A DNA stretch of 64,000 bases from Bacteroidia bacterium (GCA_025996815.1 BNTT01000001.1:21344-85343), one strand, 5' to 3'. Shown: positions 7,494 through 16,716, counted from the stretch's first letter. Numbers and translations: made by a program. The notes: generated by a model from the letters alone, not told the origin.

Positions 7494-8780
7494 ATGAAAA
7501 AAAATATCTCATTAGGACTGCTATGGATACTGATGATGCCGTGTGGCATCTGTAAAAGCCATCCGTTTTATTCCCAACAGGCGGTGGAATCGCTGGCTTT
7601 GAAGACCTTTTTGAGCAATCAAAGAGAAGAAAAGTTGGCTACGGCGCATTGGGATTATGTGCCGGGATTGGTGGCACTCAGCGTGTTGCAGGCTTGGCAG
7701 CGGTATCCCGAAAAAACAGACTATTACGATACGGTGAAAGCCTTTGCCGACCATGCCTTGCAAGGGGGCGACTCCGTGAAAACAGGTGTCAGCAATCTGG
7801 ATGATTTGGCTGCCGGAAAAATTTTCTTTATCCTCTACGAAACGGAACTAAGGAAGGGCAATACCGCCGATGCACAACGCTACAAACAATGTGTAACCGC
7901 TTTGCGCAACAGGTTGAAATATCATCACCAACGTATTGCCGCCCCTTTACCCGGGGCAGGCGGCTTTTTTCACAAGCAGCAATATCCCAATCAAATGTGG
8001 TTGGACGGCTTGTATATGGGTGCGCCGATGTATGCCGGCTGGCAACACTATTTCGGTACGGAAAAGGGCGAAGCCGACAATTGGGAATCGTGGACGGATA
8101 TTGCCTCTCAATTCAAAACCATTCACAAATATAGTTACGATGCAGAAAAACAATTGAATTATCATGTCTGGTCGGCTGCACCCGATGATATTAATTCGTT
8201 TTGGGCGAAAAAATCCGAACCGCATTTGGGCTGCTCGCCCGAATTTTGGGGTCGGAGTATGGGGTGGTATTTCGCCGCTTTGGTGGATGTGCTGGATTGG
8301 ATGCCGAAAACACATCCCGATTATCCTGCATTATGTGAGATTACGCGGGAAGTGGCAGCAGGATTAGCCCGCTGTCAGGACGCGGCATCGGGTTGTTGGT
8401 ATCAGTTGTTGCAATACAACGAAACGGTGGGCAGCACTTGTAACCGTTTCAATTATTTGGAATCATCGGCTTCGTCTATGTTCACGTATGCCTATTTCAA
8501 GGGGATGCGCATCGGCGTGCTTGATAAAAAACAATACAAACTCATTGCCGAAAAAGCCTATCAGGGATTGCTCCAACAATTTATCCGCATCGATGCCGAT
8601 GGAGTAATGCACATCATACAGTCGTGTGCATCCGCCGGATTAGGTCCCGCCAAAGACCCTTCGCGAAACGGCACTATCGACTATTATCTGTGCGGCAAAG
8701 ATGTCGTCGTTACGCAGGATGAGGGCAAGGCGATTGGACCGTTTATTATGGCGAGTTTGGAATACGAAAAAGACTCATAA
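7494..8780 (+). CDS. GH105 unsaturated rhamnogalacturonyl/glucuronyl hydrolase (YteR-like)
   Basis: This 428-residue protein has a signal peptide (about 1-21) and an (alpha/alpha)6-barrel of the GH88/GH105 clan. These enzymes hydrate the double bond of the 4,5-unsaturated uronate left by pectin lyases, releasing 5-keto-4-deoxyuronate. Visible marks are YPNQMWLDGLYMGAPM, which carries the expected catalytic Asp, WGRSMGWYFAALVDVLD, and the late SSASSMFTYAYFKG segment. The signal peptide points to the periplasm. It has its own promoter and is divergent from the SDR uronate reductase. Functionally it sits downstream of the PL1/CE8 lyase-esterase and GH28 enzyme at 19-23 kb. The exact oligosaccharide (rhamnogalacturonan or galacturonan) cannot be told from sequence. 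Confidence 0.88.
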   Translation: MKKNISLGLLWILMMPCGICKSHPFYSQQAVESLALKTFLSNQREEKLATAHWDYVPGLVALSVLQAWQRYPEKTDYYDTVKAFADHALQGGDSVKTGVSNLDDLAAGKIFFILYETELRKGNTADAQRYKQCVTALRNRLKYHHQRIAAPLPGAGGFFHKQQYPNQMWLDGLYMGAPMYAGWQHYFGTEKGEADNWESWTDIASQFKTIHKYSYDAEKQLNYHVWSAAPDDINSFWAKKSEPHLGCSPEFWGRSMGWYFAALVDVLDWMPKTHPDYPALCEITREVAAGLARCQDAASGCWYQLLQYNETVGSTCNRFNYLESSASSMFTYAYFKGMRIGVLDKKQYKLIAEKAYQGLLQQFIRIDADGVMHIIQSCASAGLGPAKDPSRNGTIDYYLCGKDVVVTQDEGKAIGPFIMASLEYEKDS

Positions 8781-8785
8781 AACAT

Positions 8786-10471
8786 TCAACAGGCGGTGGG
8801 TGTTTTCACTTCATCTTCAAACCAAGAAAAACAGCCCCATTTTCTTTTTAATGCTTCATAGTTTTCATTATCCATATCCATCCGAATTTCTTTCCAAAGG
8901 TTTTTCTTAAATAATTCATATACATCTTTTTTCTCATCGTTTTCCGGCTTAATACCTTCTATTGCTTTATTAAAAGTCTCCTCATCAAATCTGTCAAAAC
9001 CTCTTATTGATTTAATGAATTTGGCAACAGGTGCAGTACCCGGTATATTGCCGCCAATTTCCAAAAGATTATCTATCGCCATATCATATTTCATTTTGCC
9101 AACTCTGTATCGAAGATAAGCGGTTAAGTTAAATTCTGCGTTGCCCTCCATTTTTCCTATTAAAAAGGCATAGCGAATGATATAAAGGTAATTCTTGGGG
9201 GCATCCTCTAAATCGGTTATGGCTTCCGCTATTTTTCGTTCCAATTCTTCTGATGTAACCCCCATTCCTTTTAACTTGTCAATATCCTCCTTTAATCCCT
9301 TAAAGACTATACTTCCCCCCTTGTTTTTTAATGCAAGCCATTTATCTGCCACTTTTATACTATCAGGTGGCAAAATTTGCTTTTCTTGCTTCTCTTTTAA
9401 AATTTCATTTAGCAATTTTTCTGTTTCAATTTTTCGTTCTGCTCTATGTATCTCTCCACGATACTGCTCACTAAACTTAAATCTTTCCCAAAATGGCAGT
9501 TCATCGCCTCCAACACACATACATTCCATATAATGAATATAATCATTAAATTGTGAAATATCTTGATTGTACTCAATTTCCCCCTTTAATTTTAATCCCT
9601 GTGTTAATTCTGCAATTTCCTTGTTTGCCAAAACGTTCAACATTATTTTTGAAAACAGATATTCGGAAGATTTTTCGAAACAATCGTTTGCCTTTATCAC
9701 ATCTTCATTTATAATATGCAAATGCCCCAAATAATAAAAATCTTCACTATCTGCTGCTCGTTCATTTAATTGTCGTATATTGTCTTTGATAATTGCATCG
9801 GCTTCCCAATTTATCTCTTTTGCTGCTTTTGCATAATAATAAAGTTCCTGTGCCGTCAAGTCTTCGCCATTGTCTAACTGTTCATCATAGATTATAAAAG
9901 CCGGAATATTGCCGCCTAAATAGTAATACAGCAATGCTTTTACACTTAGCATTTCTCTTTCGGGCAAATTTTTGCATTGTTGGTAATAGTTAAGCAACGA
10001 GTCAAAATCTTCTAATTGTTCATAAATCTCAATCCCTGAATTGAGATAGCTACTCCAATCTATATCCAATTTTTCATAAGTATAAAAAATATTTTGGGGA
10101 TATGCCTGTAATTTGCTTAATAAATCTGGCAATCTTGTAAATTCCTGAGAATTTCTGTTTGACACCAACAAATATAAACATATAAGATGGTCTTCAATGG
10201 CTTCTTCGTTTTGTCCCAAATCACTTTTTGCAGTTCCACGATTATTATATGCATTGGCATAATTTGGATTAATCTCAATAGCCTTGTTAAAATCTTCAAT
10301 AGCTTCTTCGTTTCGTCCCAAATCACCTTTTGCACCTCCACGATTATAATATGCAGGAGCAAAATTTGGGTCAATTTCAATAGCCTTGTTAAGGCAATCT
10401 ATTGCTTCTTGATATTGCCTTGTTTCGCAAGCAACAAAGCCTTCGTTAAACCATTCTATTGCTGTTTTCAT
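8786..10471 (-). CDS. TPR-repeat protein of unknown function
   Basis: This 561-residue protein has no signal peptide. It starts with about three tetratricopeptide repeats (residues 4-100), with canonical helices such as AYYNRGGAKGDLGRNEEAIEDFNKAIEINPN. The remaining 460 residues are acidic, helix-rich and not assigned to a family; WFEDEVKTPTAC is at the C-terminus. TPRs usually mediate protein contacts, but no partner can be named. The base composition is visibly more AT-rich than the flanking enzyme genes, which suggests recent acquisition or relaxed selection. It ends 5 bases from the convergent GH105 gene and lies just downstream of HTCS-1, with its own promoter. Confidence 0.8.
   Translation of the reverse strand: MKTAIEWFNEGFVACETRQYQEAIDCLNKAIEIDPNFAPAYYNRGGAKGDLGRNEEAIEDFNKAIEINPNYANAYNNRGTAKSDLGQNEEAIEDHLICLYLLVSNRNSQEFTRLPDLLSKLQAYPQNIFYTYEKLDIDWSSYLNSGIEIYEQLEDFDSLLNYYQQCKNLPEREMLSVKALLYYYLGGNIPAFIIYDEQLDNGEDLTAQELYYYAKAAKEINWEADAIIKDNIRQLNERAADSEDFYYLGHLHIINEDVIKANDCFEKSSEYLFSKIMLNVLANKEIAELTQGLKLKGEIEYNQDISQFNDYIHYMECMCVGGDELPFWERFKFSEQYRGEIHRAERKIETEKLLNEILKEKQEKQILPPDSIKVADKWLALKNKGGSIVFKGLKEDIDKLKGMGVTSEELERKIAEAITDLEDAPKNYLYIIRYAFLIGKMEGNAEFNLTAYLRYRVGKMKYDMAIDNLLEIGGNIPGTAPVAKFIKSIRGFDRFDEETFNKAIEGIKPENDEKKDVYELFKKNLWKEIRMDMDNENYEALKRKWGCFSWFEDEVKTPTAC
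10190..10420 (-). repeat. 102-base direct repeats encoding the TPR units
   Basis: The DNA coding for the TPR helices repeats with a period of 102 bases (34 codons). The block CTTCTTCG at 10201 recurs at 10303, followed by about 40 nearly identical bases. Nucleotide-level similarity implies recent duplication or gene conversion of a TPR unit. Confidence 0.75.
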
Positions 10472-10542
10472 ATTTGATGTGTTTTATTTATTGTCAATTA
10501 TTGTGTATCTTCTGCATTTTTACTGTTGAATTATTTCGGCAG

Positions 10543-10573
10543 CAAAATTACTGTTATTTTTTCATCTATGCAA
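10543..10573 (-). promoter_or_regulatory. Promoter of the TPR-protein gene
   Basis: On the minus strand a TTG (10571-10573, within the end of the HTCS-1 gene) is followed after 20 bases by TAATTTTG (10543-10550), about 70 bases upstream of the ATG at 10471. Confidence 0.5.
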
Positions 10574-13500
10574 TTTTTTAAATTTGGCGGCATATTCCGA
10601 CGGGCTGGTGCCGTATTGCTCACGAAAACATTTGCGAAAATAGGCTAAATCGCAGAATCCAACTTGGTAGATGATTTCCGAAACATTGGCTTTGTTTTGT
10701 TCCAACAACTGCGCTGCCCGTTTGATGCGAATGTCGCGGATAAATTCTTTGACCGTCATATTGGTTAGTGCGTCCAATTTGCGGTATAGTTGCATACGGC
10801 TCACTCCTACATCGGACGAGAATGTTTGGATGTCGTAATCGGGATTGTCGATGTTTTGTTCGATGACTTTCACCGCTTTTTTCAGAAATTTTTCATCGGG
10901 CGAAATCAGGGTTACAGACGTTGGCTGAAGCAGGAAATCCTGTTTATATTTCTCGCGCAACGTGTCCCGAAGCGACAGCAAATTATCGACTTTTATCTTT
11001 AAGATATTAACATCAAATGGTTTTGTGATATAATCATCGGCTCCGGCTTTCAACGATTCTTTTTCCGAGTCTTTAGACGTAACCGCCGTCAGGAGAATGA
11101 ACGGGATATGCGATGTGCGCTCGTCCATTTTGATTTTTTTGCACAGCGTGTTACCGTTCATAACCGGCATCAGCAGGTCGGAAACGATGATGTCGGGGAT
11201 GTATTGGAGTGCCAATTCCTGCGCTTCCTTGCCATTGGCGGCTTCCAACACTTTGAAATCCGAACGGAAATTGGCGGCGGTGTATTCCCGCACATCGGGA
11301 TTGTCTTCGGCGAGCAGTATGATTTTTTGATTTTGAGCCGCTAAAAGCAATGGGTCGGACACAGGGGTGGGCGCGTTGTCGAGCGCCACATCAACATCCT
11401 GCAACAAAGGCAGCGTAATCGTAAAAGAGGTGCCTTTGGAGTCTTCGCTTTCCACTTCAATTTCGCCGTCCATCAGTTTCACAAATTCGCGGGTGATGGA
11501 TAGACCGATGCCTGAGCCTCCGGCAGTGTCTTCCTCTCGTCCCTGTGAGAAACGTTCAAAGATTTTTGTCAGGCTTTTTTGTGAAATTCCAACTCCTGTA
11601 TCGCGTACAGTAATCGTGTAAAACGATTGTTTTTCCTCAAATAAAACGCTTACTTCTCCCGCCGGGTTGGTAAATTTCAAGGCATTCGACAGTAAATTAT
11701 TGACGATTTTTTGGAGTTTGTCATTATCGTACAGGGCGGCTAACTGAGCCGTGTTGGAATGAAAAGTAAGTTTAATCCCCTTCTCAATAGCCATACTCTG
11801 AAACGATTCCACAATAGTGCCAATAAACAGCACGAGGTTTGCTTTTTCGTAATATACCACTTGCTTGCCGGCTTCCAATTTGCGGAAATCCAGCAGTTGG
11901 TTGATGAGTTTCAACAGTTGGTCGGCATTGCGCTTGACCAATTGCAGTTTGCTTTGAGTGTCGGGAGCAATCGTGCCCTGCTCCAACACCTGATTCAGCG
12001 GACCCAATATCAAGGTCAGCGGCGTGCGGATTTCGTGGGAGATATTGGTAAAAAAGCGCAGTTTCATAGACTCTATTTCGTGCAATTTCCGCGCTTTGGT
12101 CTTCTCAAACACTAATTCGTTGTTCAACTTGGCACGATTCCAATAAAATCGCACGATATAAACCGCAAACAAAATCAGCGCAGCAATGACAAGTAAACGA
12201 AACCACACCGTGCTCCAAAACGGCGGGTGGATGATAATTTCCAAACGTGCCTCTTGCGGCTTTCCAACACTATCAACATCGGCAATTTTGACGCGGAAAA
12301 CGTATTTTCCGGAATTGAGATTCGTATAAGTGGCAGAATTGACCGTGCCCGAATAAACCCAATTTTTATCGAAACCCTCCAACATATAGGCGTATTCGTT
12401 GCGATTGGATTTGGCATACGACAGCGCGGCAAATTCAATCGAAAACACATCTTGTTGATGAGTCAATTCGATTTTGTCCATCCGGTTGATGCTTTGTGTC
12501 AAGGGTTTTTCGCCGATTTTGACGGGGATATTAAAAATCCGCAAGCCTGTGAAAACGACCGGCGCAGAAAACGTGTTTTTGCGAATTTCTGTCGGATTGA
12601 AGATATTGATGCCGTTCATTCCGCCATAAATCAGGTTGTTGCCATACACAATGGATGCGCCGTAATTGAATTGCTTGCTTTGCAGACCGTCATCGGCATC
12701 GAAATTGGTGAATTTTTGATTGTTTTCATCAAAGAGGGAAAGTCTGTTGAAGGTGCTTATCCAAATATTGCCGTTTGCATCGCGATTGAGCGATTGGATA
12801 TTGTTGTTGCACAGCCCGTCCGATTCCGTCAAATACGAAACCGCACCGTGTTCCTTGTCAAACAGTGCCAAGCCGTGTCCGCGGGTGGCGAGCCAATAGC
12901 GGTTTTGGGTGGTCGGGATAAAATCGCGTGTGCGCTCGCTGTATTTTTTCAGGGCTTTCGTTTTCGGATTGTAGATGACCAATTCGTCGCCACCCATCCA
13001 CAAATCGCCGTCGGCATCTTCTTTGAGCCAGAAGCAGAGTTGATTTTGAAAAAAGGCAGGGTAATGTGTGAATGCTTTTGTGCGCCCGTCATACAAATCC
13101 ACGCCCTTGTTGGTAGCCACCCAAATGTTGCCCTGACGGTCTTTGTAGAGGCTCCACACGACATCGTCCGACAACGAATGGGGCGTGCCTTTTTTATGCC
13201 TCAAAATGGCTTTTACGTGGTAGGTGCGGGCATCCACCACCGAAATGCCGCCCTGATAGGTGGCAACCAACAGGTCATTGCCGTCGCGGACAAACGATTT
13301 GACACAATCGCTCGACAAACCGGTTTTGGTGGTCAAATACTTGAAACGGTGTGTAGACAGGTTATAGATATTCACACCGCCGCTTTCCGTTCCAATCAAC
13401 AAATCCGAACCGTTGATATAGAAGCAGTAAATCTCGCCGTTGTTCAAAAACCGGTCATCGTTTTTCGATGCTTTGATATGAATAAAAGCCTGCTTATCGA

Positions 13501-14530
13501 CATCGCGGTAATTGATTCCTCCCCGCGTGCCAACCCACAGATTGCCCTGTAAATCAACACATAAACTCAAAACGGAATGTAATGAACGGCTGAGATTTTC
13601 GTCTTCATCCCGCAACAATGAATGATAGATTTGCGTGGATTTATCATAAGAAACCAATCCGCCCCGCGTGCCGAACCACATAATCCCCTGACGGTCTTCT
13701 CGAATCGCCCGCACGGTTTCGGCACGCGCAAAGCGAGGAAAAGTTTCTTCTCTTTTTATCAAATGCGACCGGATATTAACGGTATAAACGCCTGAATTAT
13801 AAGTTCCGAGCCACAAGACATTATCGCTGTCGAAAAAAAACGAATGGATTTCGTCGTAGGGATGCGCTGACGACGGCAAAGCGATGCGTTTCCCCGTTTT
13901 CGCTGTTTCGTCATAGACAAACAGTCCTGCGTATGTTCCAATCCACAAGTAGTTGTGCTTGTCGAAAAAGATTTTGCTCACTTCGGGATTGCCTGCCGCT
14001 TCCAGAGCCTCCACCGGGATGCGTTCCAATCGGTTGTGTGCGTTCAGGAAAGCCAAGCCTTTGTTCGTGCCCACCACCAACTGTCCCGCAGAATTACAGG
14101 CAATGCTATTGACCGAAAAAATCGAATCAATCGAAGTATCCTGAAAGTGAAAATGCGAAAATGTTTCCGTGTCGCGGTCAAAAAGATTCAACCCGCCGCG
14201 CTCCGTGCCCACCCAAATCCGATGCGCAGGGTCTTCAAAGATGCAGCGCACCAACTCGCCCCGCAAAGTGCCAAGTTCATCCACATCGCTCTTGTAAAGC
14301 GTAAATTGATAGCCATCGTAGCGATTCAAGCCCAAACTGGTGCCAATCCACATCCACCCCGCCTCTTCCTGAAAAATGCAAAGGACGTGATTGCTGGACA
14401 AACCATCCTCCTGCGTGATTTTGTCAAACCGCGTAAACGGTGCCAAATTGACCGGACAGGCGGACGAAAAGAAAACGCAAAGAAAGAAAAGACAAAGAAT
14501 GCTTTTTATATTCAGATACTTGTTTTTCAC
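10562..14530 (-). CDS. Hybrid two-component system regulator HTCS-1
   Basis: This 1322-residue single-chain sensor and regulator starts at a GTG. In order it has a signal peptide (about 1-25), propeller repeats to about residue 680 (GWMWIGTSLGLNRYDG, GNIWISTFNRLSLFDE), and a Y_Y_Y domain with a membrane helix (LLVIAALILFAVYIVRFYW). The kinase carries an H-box FFTNISHEIRTPLT, N-box NNLLSNALKFTN and G-boxes DTGVGIS and GSGIGLSI. A receiver (LLAEDNPDV, SDLLMPVMNG, ITKPF) and an AraC helix-turn-helix domain (about the last 105 residues) follow. In Bacteroidota such proteins bind oligosaccharides in the periplasm and activate the adjacent utilisation locus. The nearest candidate target is the pectin operon at 17-33 kb (inference). 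Confidence 0.93.
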   Translation of the reverse strand: MKNKYLNIKSILCLFFLCVFFSSACPVNLAPFTRFDKITQEDGLSSNHVLCIFQEEAGWMWIGTSLGLNRYDGYQFTLYKSDVDELGTLRGELVRCIFEDPAHRIWVGTERGGLNLFDRDTETFSHFHFQDTSIDSIFSVNSIACNSAGQLVVGTNKGLAFLNAHNRLERIPVEALEAAGNPEVSKIFFDKHNYLWIGTYAGLFVYDETAKTGKRIALPSSAHPYDEIHSFFFDSDNVLWLGTYNSGVYTVNIRSHLIKREETFPRFARAETVRAIREDRQGIMWFGTRGGLVSYDKSTQIYHSLLRDEDENLSRSLHSVLSLCVDLQGNLWVGTRGGINYRDVDKQAFIHIKASKNDDRFLNNGEIYCFYINGSDLLIGTESGGVNIYNLSTHRFKYLTTKTGLSSDCVKSFVRDGNDLLVATYQGGISVVDARTYHVKAILRHKKGTPHSLSDDVVWSLYKDRQGNIWVATNKGVDLYDGRTKAFTHYPAFFQNQLCFWLKEDADGDLWMGGDELVIYNPKTKALKKYSERTRDFIPTTQNRYWLATRGHGLALFDKEHGAVSYLTESDGLCNNNIQSLNRDANGNIWISTFNRLSLFDENNQKFTNFDADDGLQSKQFNYGASIVYGNNLIYGGMNGINIFNPTEIRKNTFSAPVVFTGLRIFNIPVKIGEKPLTQSINRMDKIELTHQQDVFSIEFAALSYAKSNRNEYAYMLEGFDKNWVYSGTVNSATYTNLNSGKYVFRVKIADVDSVGKPQEARLEIIIHPPFWSTVWFRLLVIAALILFAVYIVRFYWNRAKLNNELVFEKTKARKLHEIESMKLRFFTNISHEIRTPLTLILGPLNQVLEQGTIAPDTQSKLQLVKRNADQLLKLINQLLDFRKLEAGKQVVYYEKANLVLFIGTIVESFQSMAIEKGIKLTFHSNTAQLAALYDNDKLQKIVNNLLSNALKFTNPAGEVSVLFEEKQSFYTITVRDTGVGISQKSLTKIFERFSQGREEDTAGGSGIGLSITREFVKLMDGEIEVESEDSKGTSFTITLPLLQDVDVALDNAPTPVSDPLLLAAQNQKIILLAEDNPDVREYTAANFRSDFKVLEAANGKEAQELALQYIPDIIVSDLLMPVMNGNTLCKKIKMDERTSHIPFILLTAVTSKDSEKESLKAGADDYITKPFDVNILKIKVDNLLSLRDTLREKYKQDFLLQPTSVTLISPDEKFLKKAVKVIEQNIDNPDYDIQTFSSDVGVSRMQLYRKLDALTNMTVKEFIRDIRIKRAAQLLEQNKANVSEIIYQVGFCDLAYFRKCFREQYGTSPSEYAAKFKKLHR

Positions 14531-14553
14531 GAACTTTACCCTATTGATTGGTG

Positions 14554-14586
14554 CAAAGATACAAAATATTATTTTAGAATCTGCAA
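14554..14586 (-). promoter_or_regulatory. Promoter of HTCS-1
   Basis: The minus strand reads TATCTTTG at 14554-14561, with a TTG at 14584-14586 after a 22-base spacer. It lies 24 bases upstream of the GTG start at 14530. Confidence 0.6.
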
Positions 14587-14617
14587 TCGTGCACCCAAAA
14601 TTCAGGCAAAACTTAAT

Positions 14618-14859
14618 GGTTGCCCTGAGAAAGTTGCAAATTATTTGCGAGTATTACGAAAATATATTACCTTTGCACCGATAATTTTATGCAAAATAAA
14701 TAAATACTAATCAATATGGAACAGCAAATTGTTCAAATTCAGAGCAAGATTCGTGAAATCAAAGGTAGACGGGTCATGTTTGACTTTGATTTAGCAGAAG
14801 CGTATGGCGTAAAAACAAAGCGATTGAAAGAGCAGGTAAGGCGCAATATCGAACGCTTT
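14618..14859 (+). repeat. ORF6N family 5' module, copy 1
   Basis: The promoter, leader and first 48 codons of the ORF6N gene recur at 48195-48461 (truncated copy) and at the start of the gene ending at 55456. The leader from the -33 box to the ATG is nearly identical in all three. The 144 coding bases are identical between copies 1 and 2 and about 80-85 percent identical to copy 3 by eye. Confidence 0.85.
14644..14675 (+). promoter_or_regulatory. Promoter of ORF6N gene copy 1
   Basis: TTTG at 14644-14647 and TACCTTTG at 14668-14675 are separated by 20 bases. The same pair with the same spacing occurs in copies 2 and 3. Confidence 0.75.
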
Positions 14860-15333
14860 CCTGAAGATTTTATGTTTGAACTAACAAAAACAGAATGGTT
14901 GGAACTGGTCGCAAATTGCGACCGGTTGCCCGCAAACATAAAACACAGCACCGTAGCCCCTTTTGTCTTCACACAAGAAGGTATCGCAATGCTATCCGGC
15001 ATCTTAAATTCTCCGCTTGCTATTCAAATGAATATTTGCATTATGCGAGCTTTTGTAGCCGTGCGCCAATTTTTCTCCTTTCCGCCTGCTGAGCGGCTGG
15101 CAGTGCTTGAGCACGAAGTCAAAAGGCTTACCGCCAACATCGAAGATGCCTTTGCCGACTACAACGACATCAATGAGGACACACGAATACAGCTCGAGCT
15201 AATCAACAAATCGTTGGCAGAATTGCAAGTGCACAAACGCATCACCGCAAAGCCGCATAAGGTGATTGGATTTACAGCCGACCGCATTGTGCCAACAGTG
15301 CCTAACGGCAAAAAATCAATTATTGTTCAATAA
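14716..15333 (+). CDS. ORF6N domain protein (phage-type DNA-binding), copy 1
   Basis: This 205-residue protein carries the ORF6N domain (about residues 8-115): KGRRVMFDFDLAEAYGVKTKRLKEQVRRNIERFPEDF, then FTQEGIAMLSGIL and IMRAFVAVRQ. ORF6N is a phage-derived, KilA-N-associated DNA-binding domain, widespread as single genes in Bacteroidota genomes, and its cellular role is not established. The C-terminal third is a predicted coiled coil (LAVLEHEVKRLTANIEDAF). Compared with the gene at 55456-56064, the ends match closely at DNA level while the middle (residues 49-113) differs strongly. The last codons overlap the first element of a palindrome array. It is divergent from HTCS-1 and upstream of the AAA ATPase on the same strand. 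Confidence 0.85.
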   Translation: MEQQIVQIQSKIREIKGRRVMFDFDLAEAYGVKTKRLKEQVRRNIERFPEDFMFELTKTEWLELVANCDRLPANIKHSTVAPFVFTQEGIAMLSGILNSPLAIQMNICIMRAFVAVRQFFSFPPAERLAVLEHEVKRLTANIEDAFADYNDINEDTRIQLELINKSLAELQVHKRITAKPHKVIGFTADRIVPTVPNGKKSIIVQ

Positions 15334-15387
15334 ACACATCTATATTGAGCAATAAATTTGAATTATTGCTCAGTATATTGAACAATA
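15321..15387. promoter_or_regulatory. Array of TATTGNNCAATA palindromes between ORF6N and ATPase genes
   Basis: Palindromic units are TATTGTTCAATA (15321-15332), TATTGAGCAATA (15343-15354), an imperfect TATTGCTCAGTA (15364-15375) and TATTGAACAATA (15376-15387). Unit 1 is the exact inverse of unit 4. TGAGCAATAA (15346-15355) is the inverse of TTATTGCTCA (15363-15372), so the whole region is also nested dyad symmetry. It could be an operator array for a dimeric repressor controlling the ATPase gene, or a bidirectional terminator. The repeated short palindrome favours protein binding. Confidence 0.6.
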
Positions 15388-15425
15388 ATTTTTGTTTATT
15401 GATTAGTGTATTGAATAATTATTTG

Positions 15426-15433
15426 TATCTTTG
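15426..15433 (+). promoter_or_regulatory. -7 box of the AAA ATPase promoter
   Basis: TATCTTTG lies 26 bases upstream of the ATG at 15460, directly downstream of the palindrome array. Array-bound protein would sit over or just upstream of the -33 region. Confidence 0.6.
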
Positions 15434-15459
15434 CAGCGTCAATCAAATAAATTTAGAGT

Positions 15460-16713
15460 ATGGAAAAGCAAATTATTAAAACTATTATCGCTGAGAAGCA
15501 GGCTCAAGTAGCTGAGATAGAACTCATTAAGAGACCTCTAAAATTAGAGGCGACTGCAAATTATGTATTTGTTGGATTGCGTCGTGCGGGTAAATCTTAC
15601 ATGATGTATCAACATATACAGGAATTAATTCAGACAGGACTTGCATCTATCGAAGATATTCTTTATGTTAACTTTGAGGATGAGCGCATTGCCGCAATCA
15701 AAGCAGAGGAACTTGGTTTGTTGCTGGATTCTTATCGAGAAATGTATAGTGGAAAACCTCTAATATTTTTGGATGAAATTCAGAATATTGTCGGGTGGGA
15801 GAAATTTGCTCGGCGGCTTGCCGATTCCAAATATAAAGTATTTATCACAGGAAGTAATGCACAAATGCTTAGTAAAGAGATATATACAACTCTTGGTGGG
15901 CGATTTATTGCACGTGAAGTTTTTCCATTTTCATTTCAAGAATATCTGTCGTTTCATCAAGTTGTTTTGGATAAGAATTGGGAATACAATGACAAACGGC
16001 TCCAAGTGCGGAAGTTGTTTGATAACTATTTTTATTATGGTGGATTTGCTGAAACTTTTAAGATGGACGATAAGCGCAGTTGGATAAATTCGCTGTATCA
16101 AAAAATTCTGTTGGGTGATGTGATTTCCCGGAATGAAATAAGAAACGAGAATGCGATGCGATTTCTTGTCAAAAAATTGGCAGAAAGTGTGATGCAGCCG
16201 TCCTCTTTGGCACGAATAAAAAATGTGCTGGATTCAACAGGAGCAACTATTTCACGCAATACACTTGTGGATTATCTCCAATATCTAACGGATGCCTGTT
16301 TAACTTTTGGCATTTCTAATTTCTCGGATAAACTAACTCAAAAAGAGACATTAAAAAAACGGTATTTCTTTGATAATGGGCTGTTAAACAATTTCTTATT
16401 TGACCCGGAAACCAAATTGTTAGAGAACATTGTTGCGATTGATTTGAAAAAAAAATATCCCGATGATGTGTTTTTTTATAACAAAAATGTTGAAGTTGAT
16501 TTCTTTATTCCAAAAGCAAATCGAGCCATACAAGTATCCTACAGCATCAATGATGCCTTGACACGAGAAAGAGAAATAAAAGCCTTGCTGAAACTTGCAG
16601 CAATTCACGACCTCAAGCAACTTGAAATTGTTACTTATGACGAAGAATCAACAATTCAGGAGAATGGCTCAACCATTCGGATTATCCCTGTTTGGAAATG
16701 GCTGCTGCCATAA
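15460..16713 (+). CDS. AAA family ATPase with DUF4143 domain
   Basis: This 417-residue cytoplasmic protein belongs to the AAA_14/DUF4143 family. It has a Walker A GLRRAGKSYMM (residues 39-49), a Walker B LIFLDEIQN, a sensor-like FITGSNAQML, and the arginine-containing GGRFIAREVFPFSFQEYL segment typical of the family. The C-terminal DUF4143 domain contains VEVDFFIP...AIQVSYS, which resembles the D-ExK core of PD-(D/E)XK nucleases, with Q-V in place of the usual ExK. These proteins are abundant and often mobile in Bacteroidota, and no general function is agreed. The gene is AT-rich against the enzyme operon. It ends 3 bases from the convergent CE12/GH43 gene, and the palindrome array lies upstream. 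Confidence 0.88.
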   Translation: MEKQIIKTIIAEKQAQVAEIELIKRPLKLEATANYVFVGLRRAGKSYMMYQHIQELIQTGLASIEDILYVNFEDERIAAIKAEELGLLLDSYREMYSGKPLIFLDEIQNIVGWEKFARRLADSKYKVFITGSNAQMLSKEIYTTLGGRFIAREVFPFSFQEYLSFHQVVLDKNWEYNDKRLQVRKLFDNYFYYGGFAETFKMDDKRSWINSLYQKILLGDVISRNEIRNENAMRFLVKKLAESVMQPSSLARIKNVLDSTGATISRNTLVDYLQYLTDACLTFGISNFSDKLTQKETLKKRYFFDNGLLNNFLFDPETKLLENIVAIDLKKKYPDDVFFYNKNVEVDFFIPKANRAIQVSYSINDALTREREIKALLKLAAIHDLKQLEIVTYDEESTIQENGSTIRIIPVWKWLLP

Positions 16714-16716
16714 TGT

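Noticed and set aside
12227-13552. A 441-codon open frame on the plus strand opposite HTCS-1
   Set aside because: It is antisense to well-conserved propeller domains, has low-complexity and atypical composition, and resembles no family. The opposite strand explains it fully.
14618-16713. Insertion sequence or integrated phage around the ORF6N and AAA ATPase genes
   Set aside because: No transposase, integrase, terminal inverted repeats or target-site duplication were seen. The repeated parts are the ORF6N modules themselves.
15460-16713. Toxin-antitoxin or defence system call for the AAA/DUF4143 gene with ORF6N
   Set aside because: Neither family has an agreed function and no partner toxin, nuclease or methylase is nearby, so only the domain-level call is supported.
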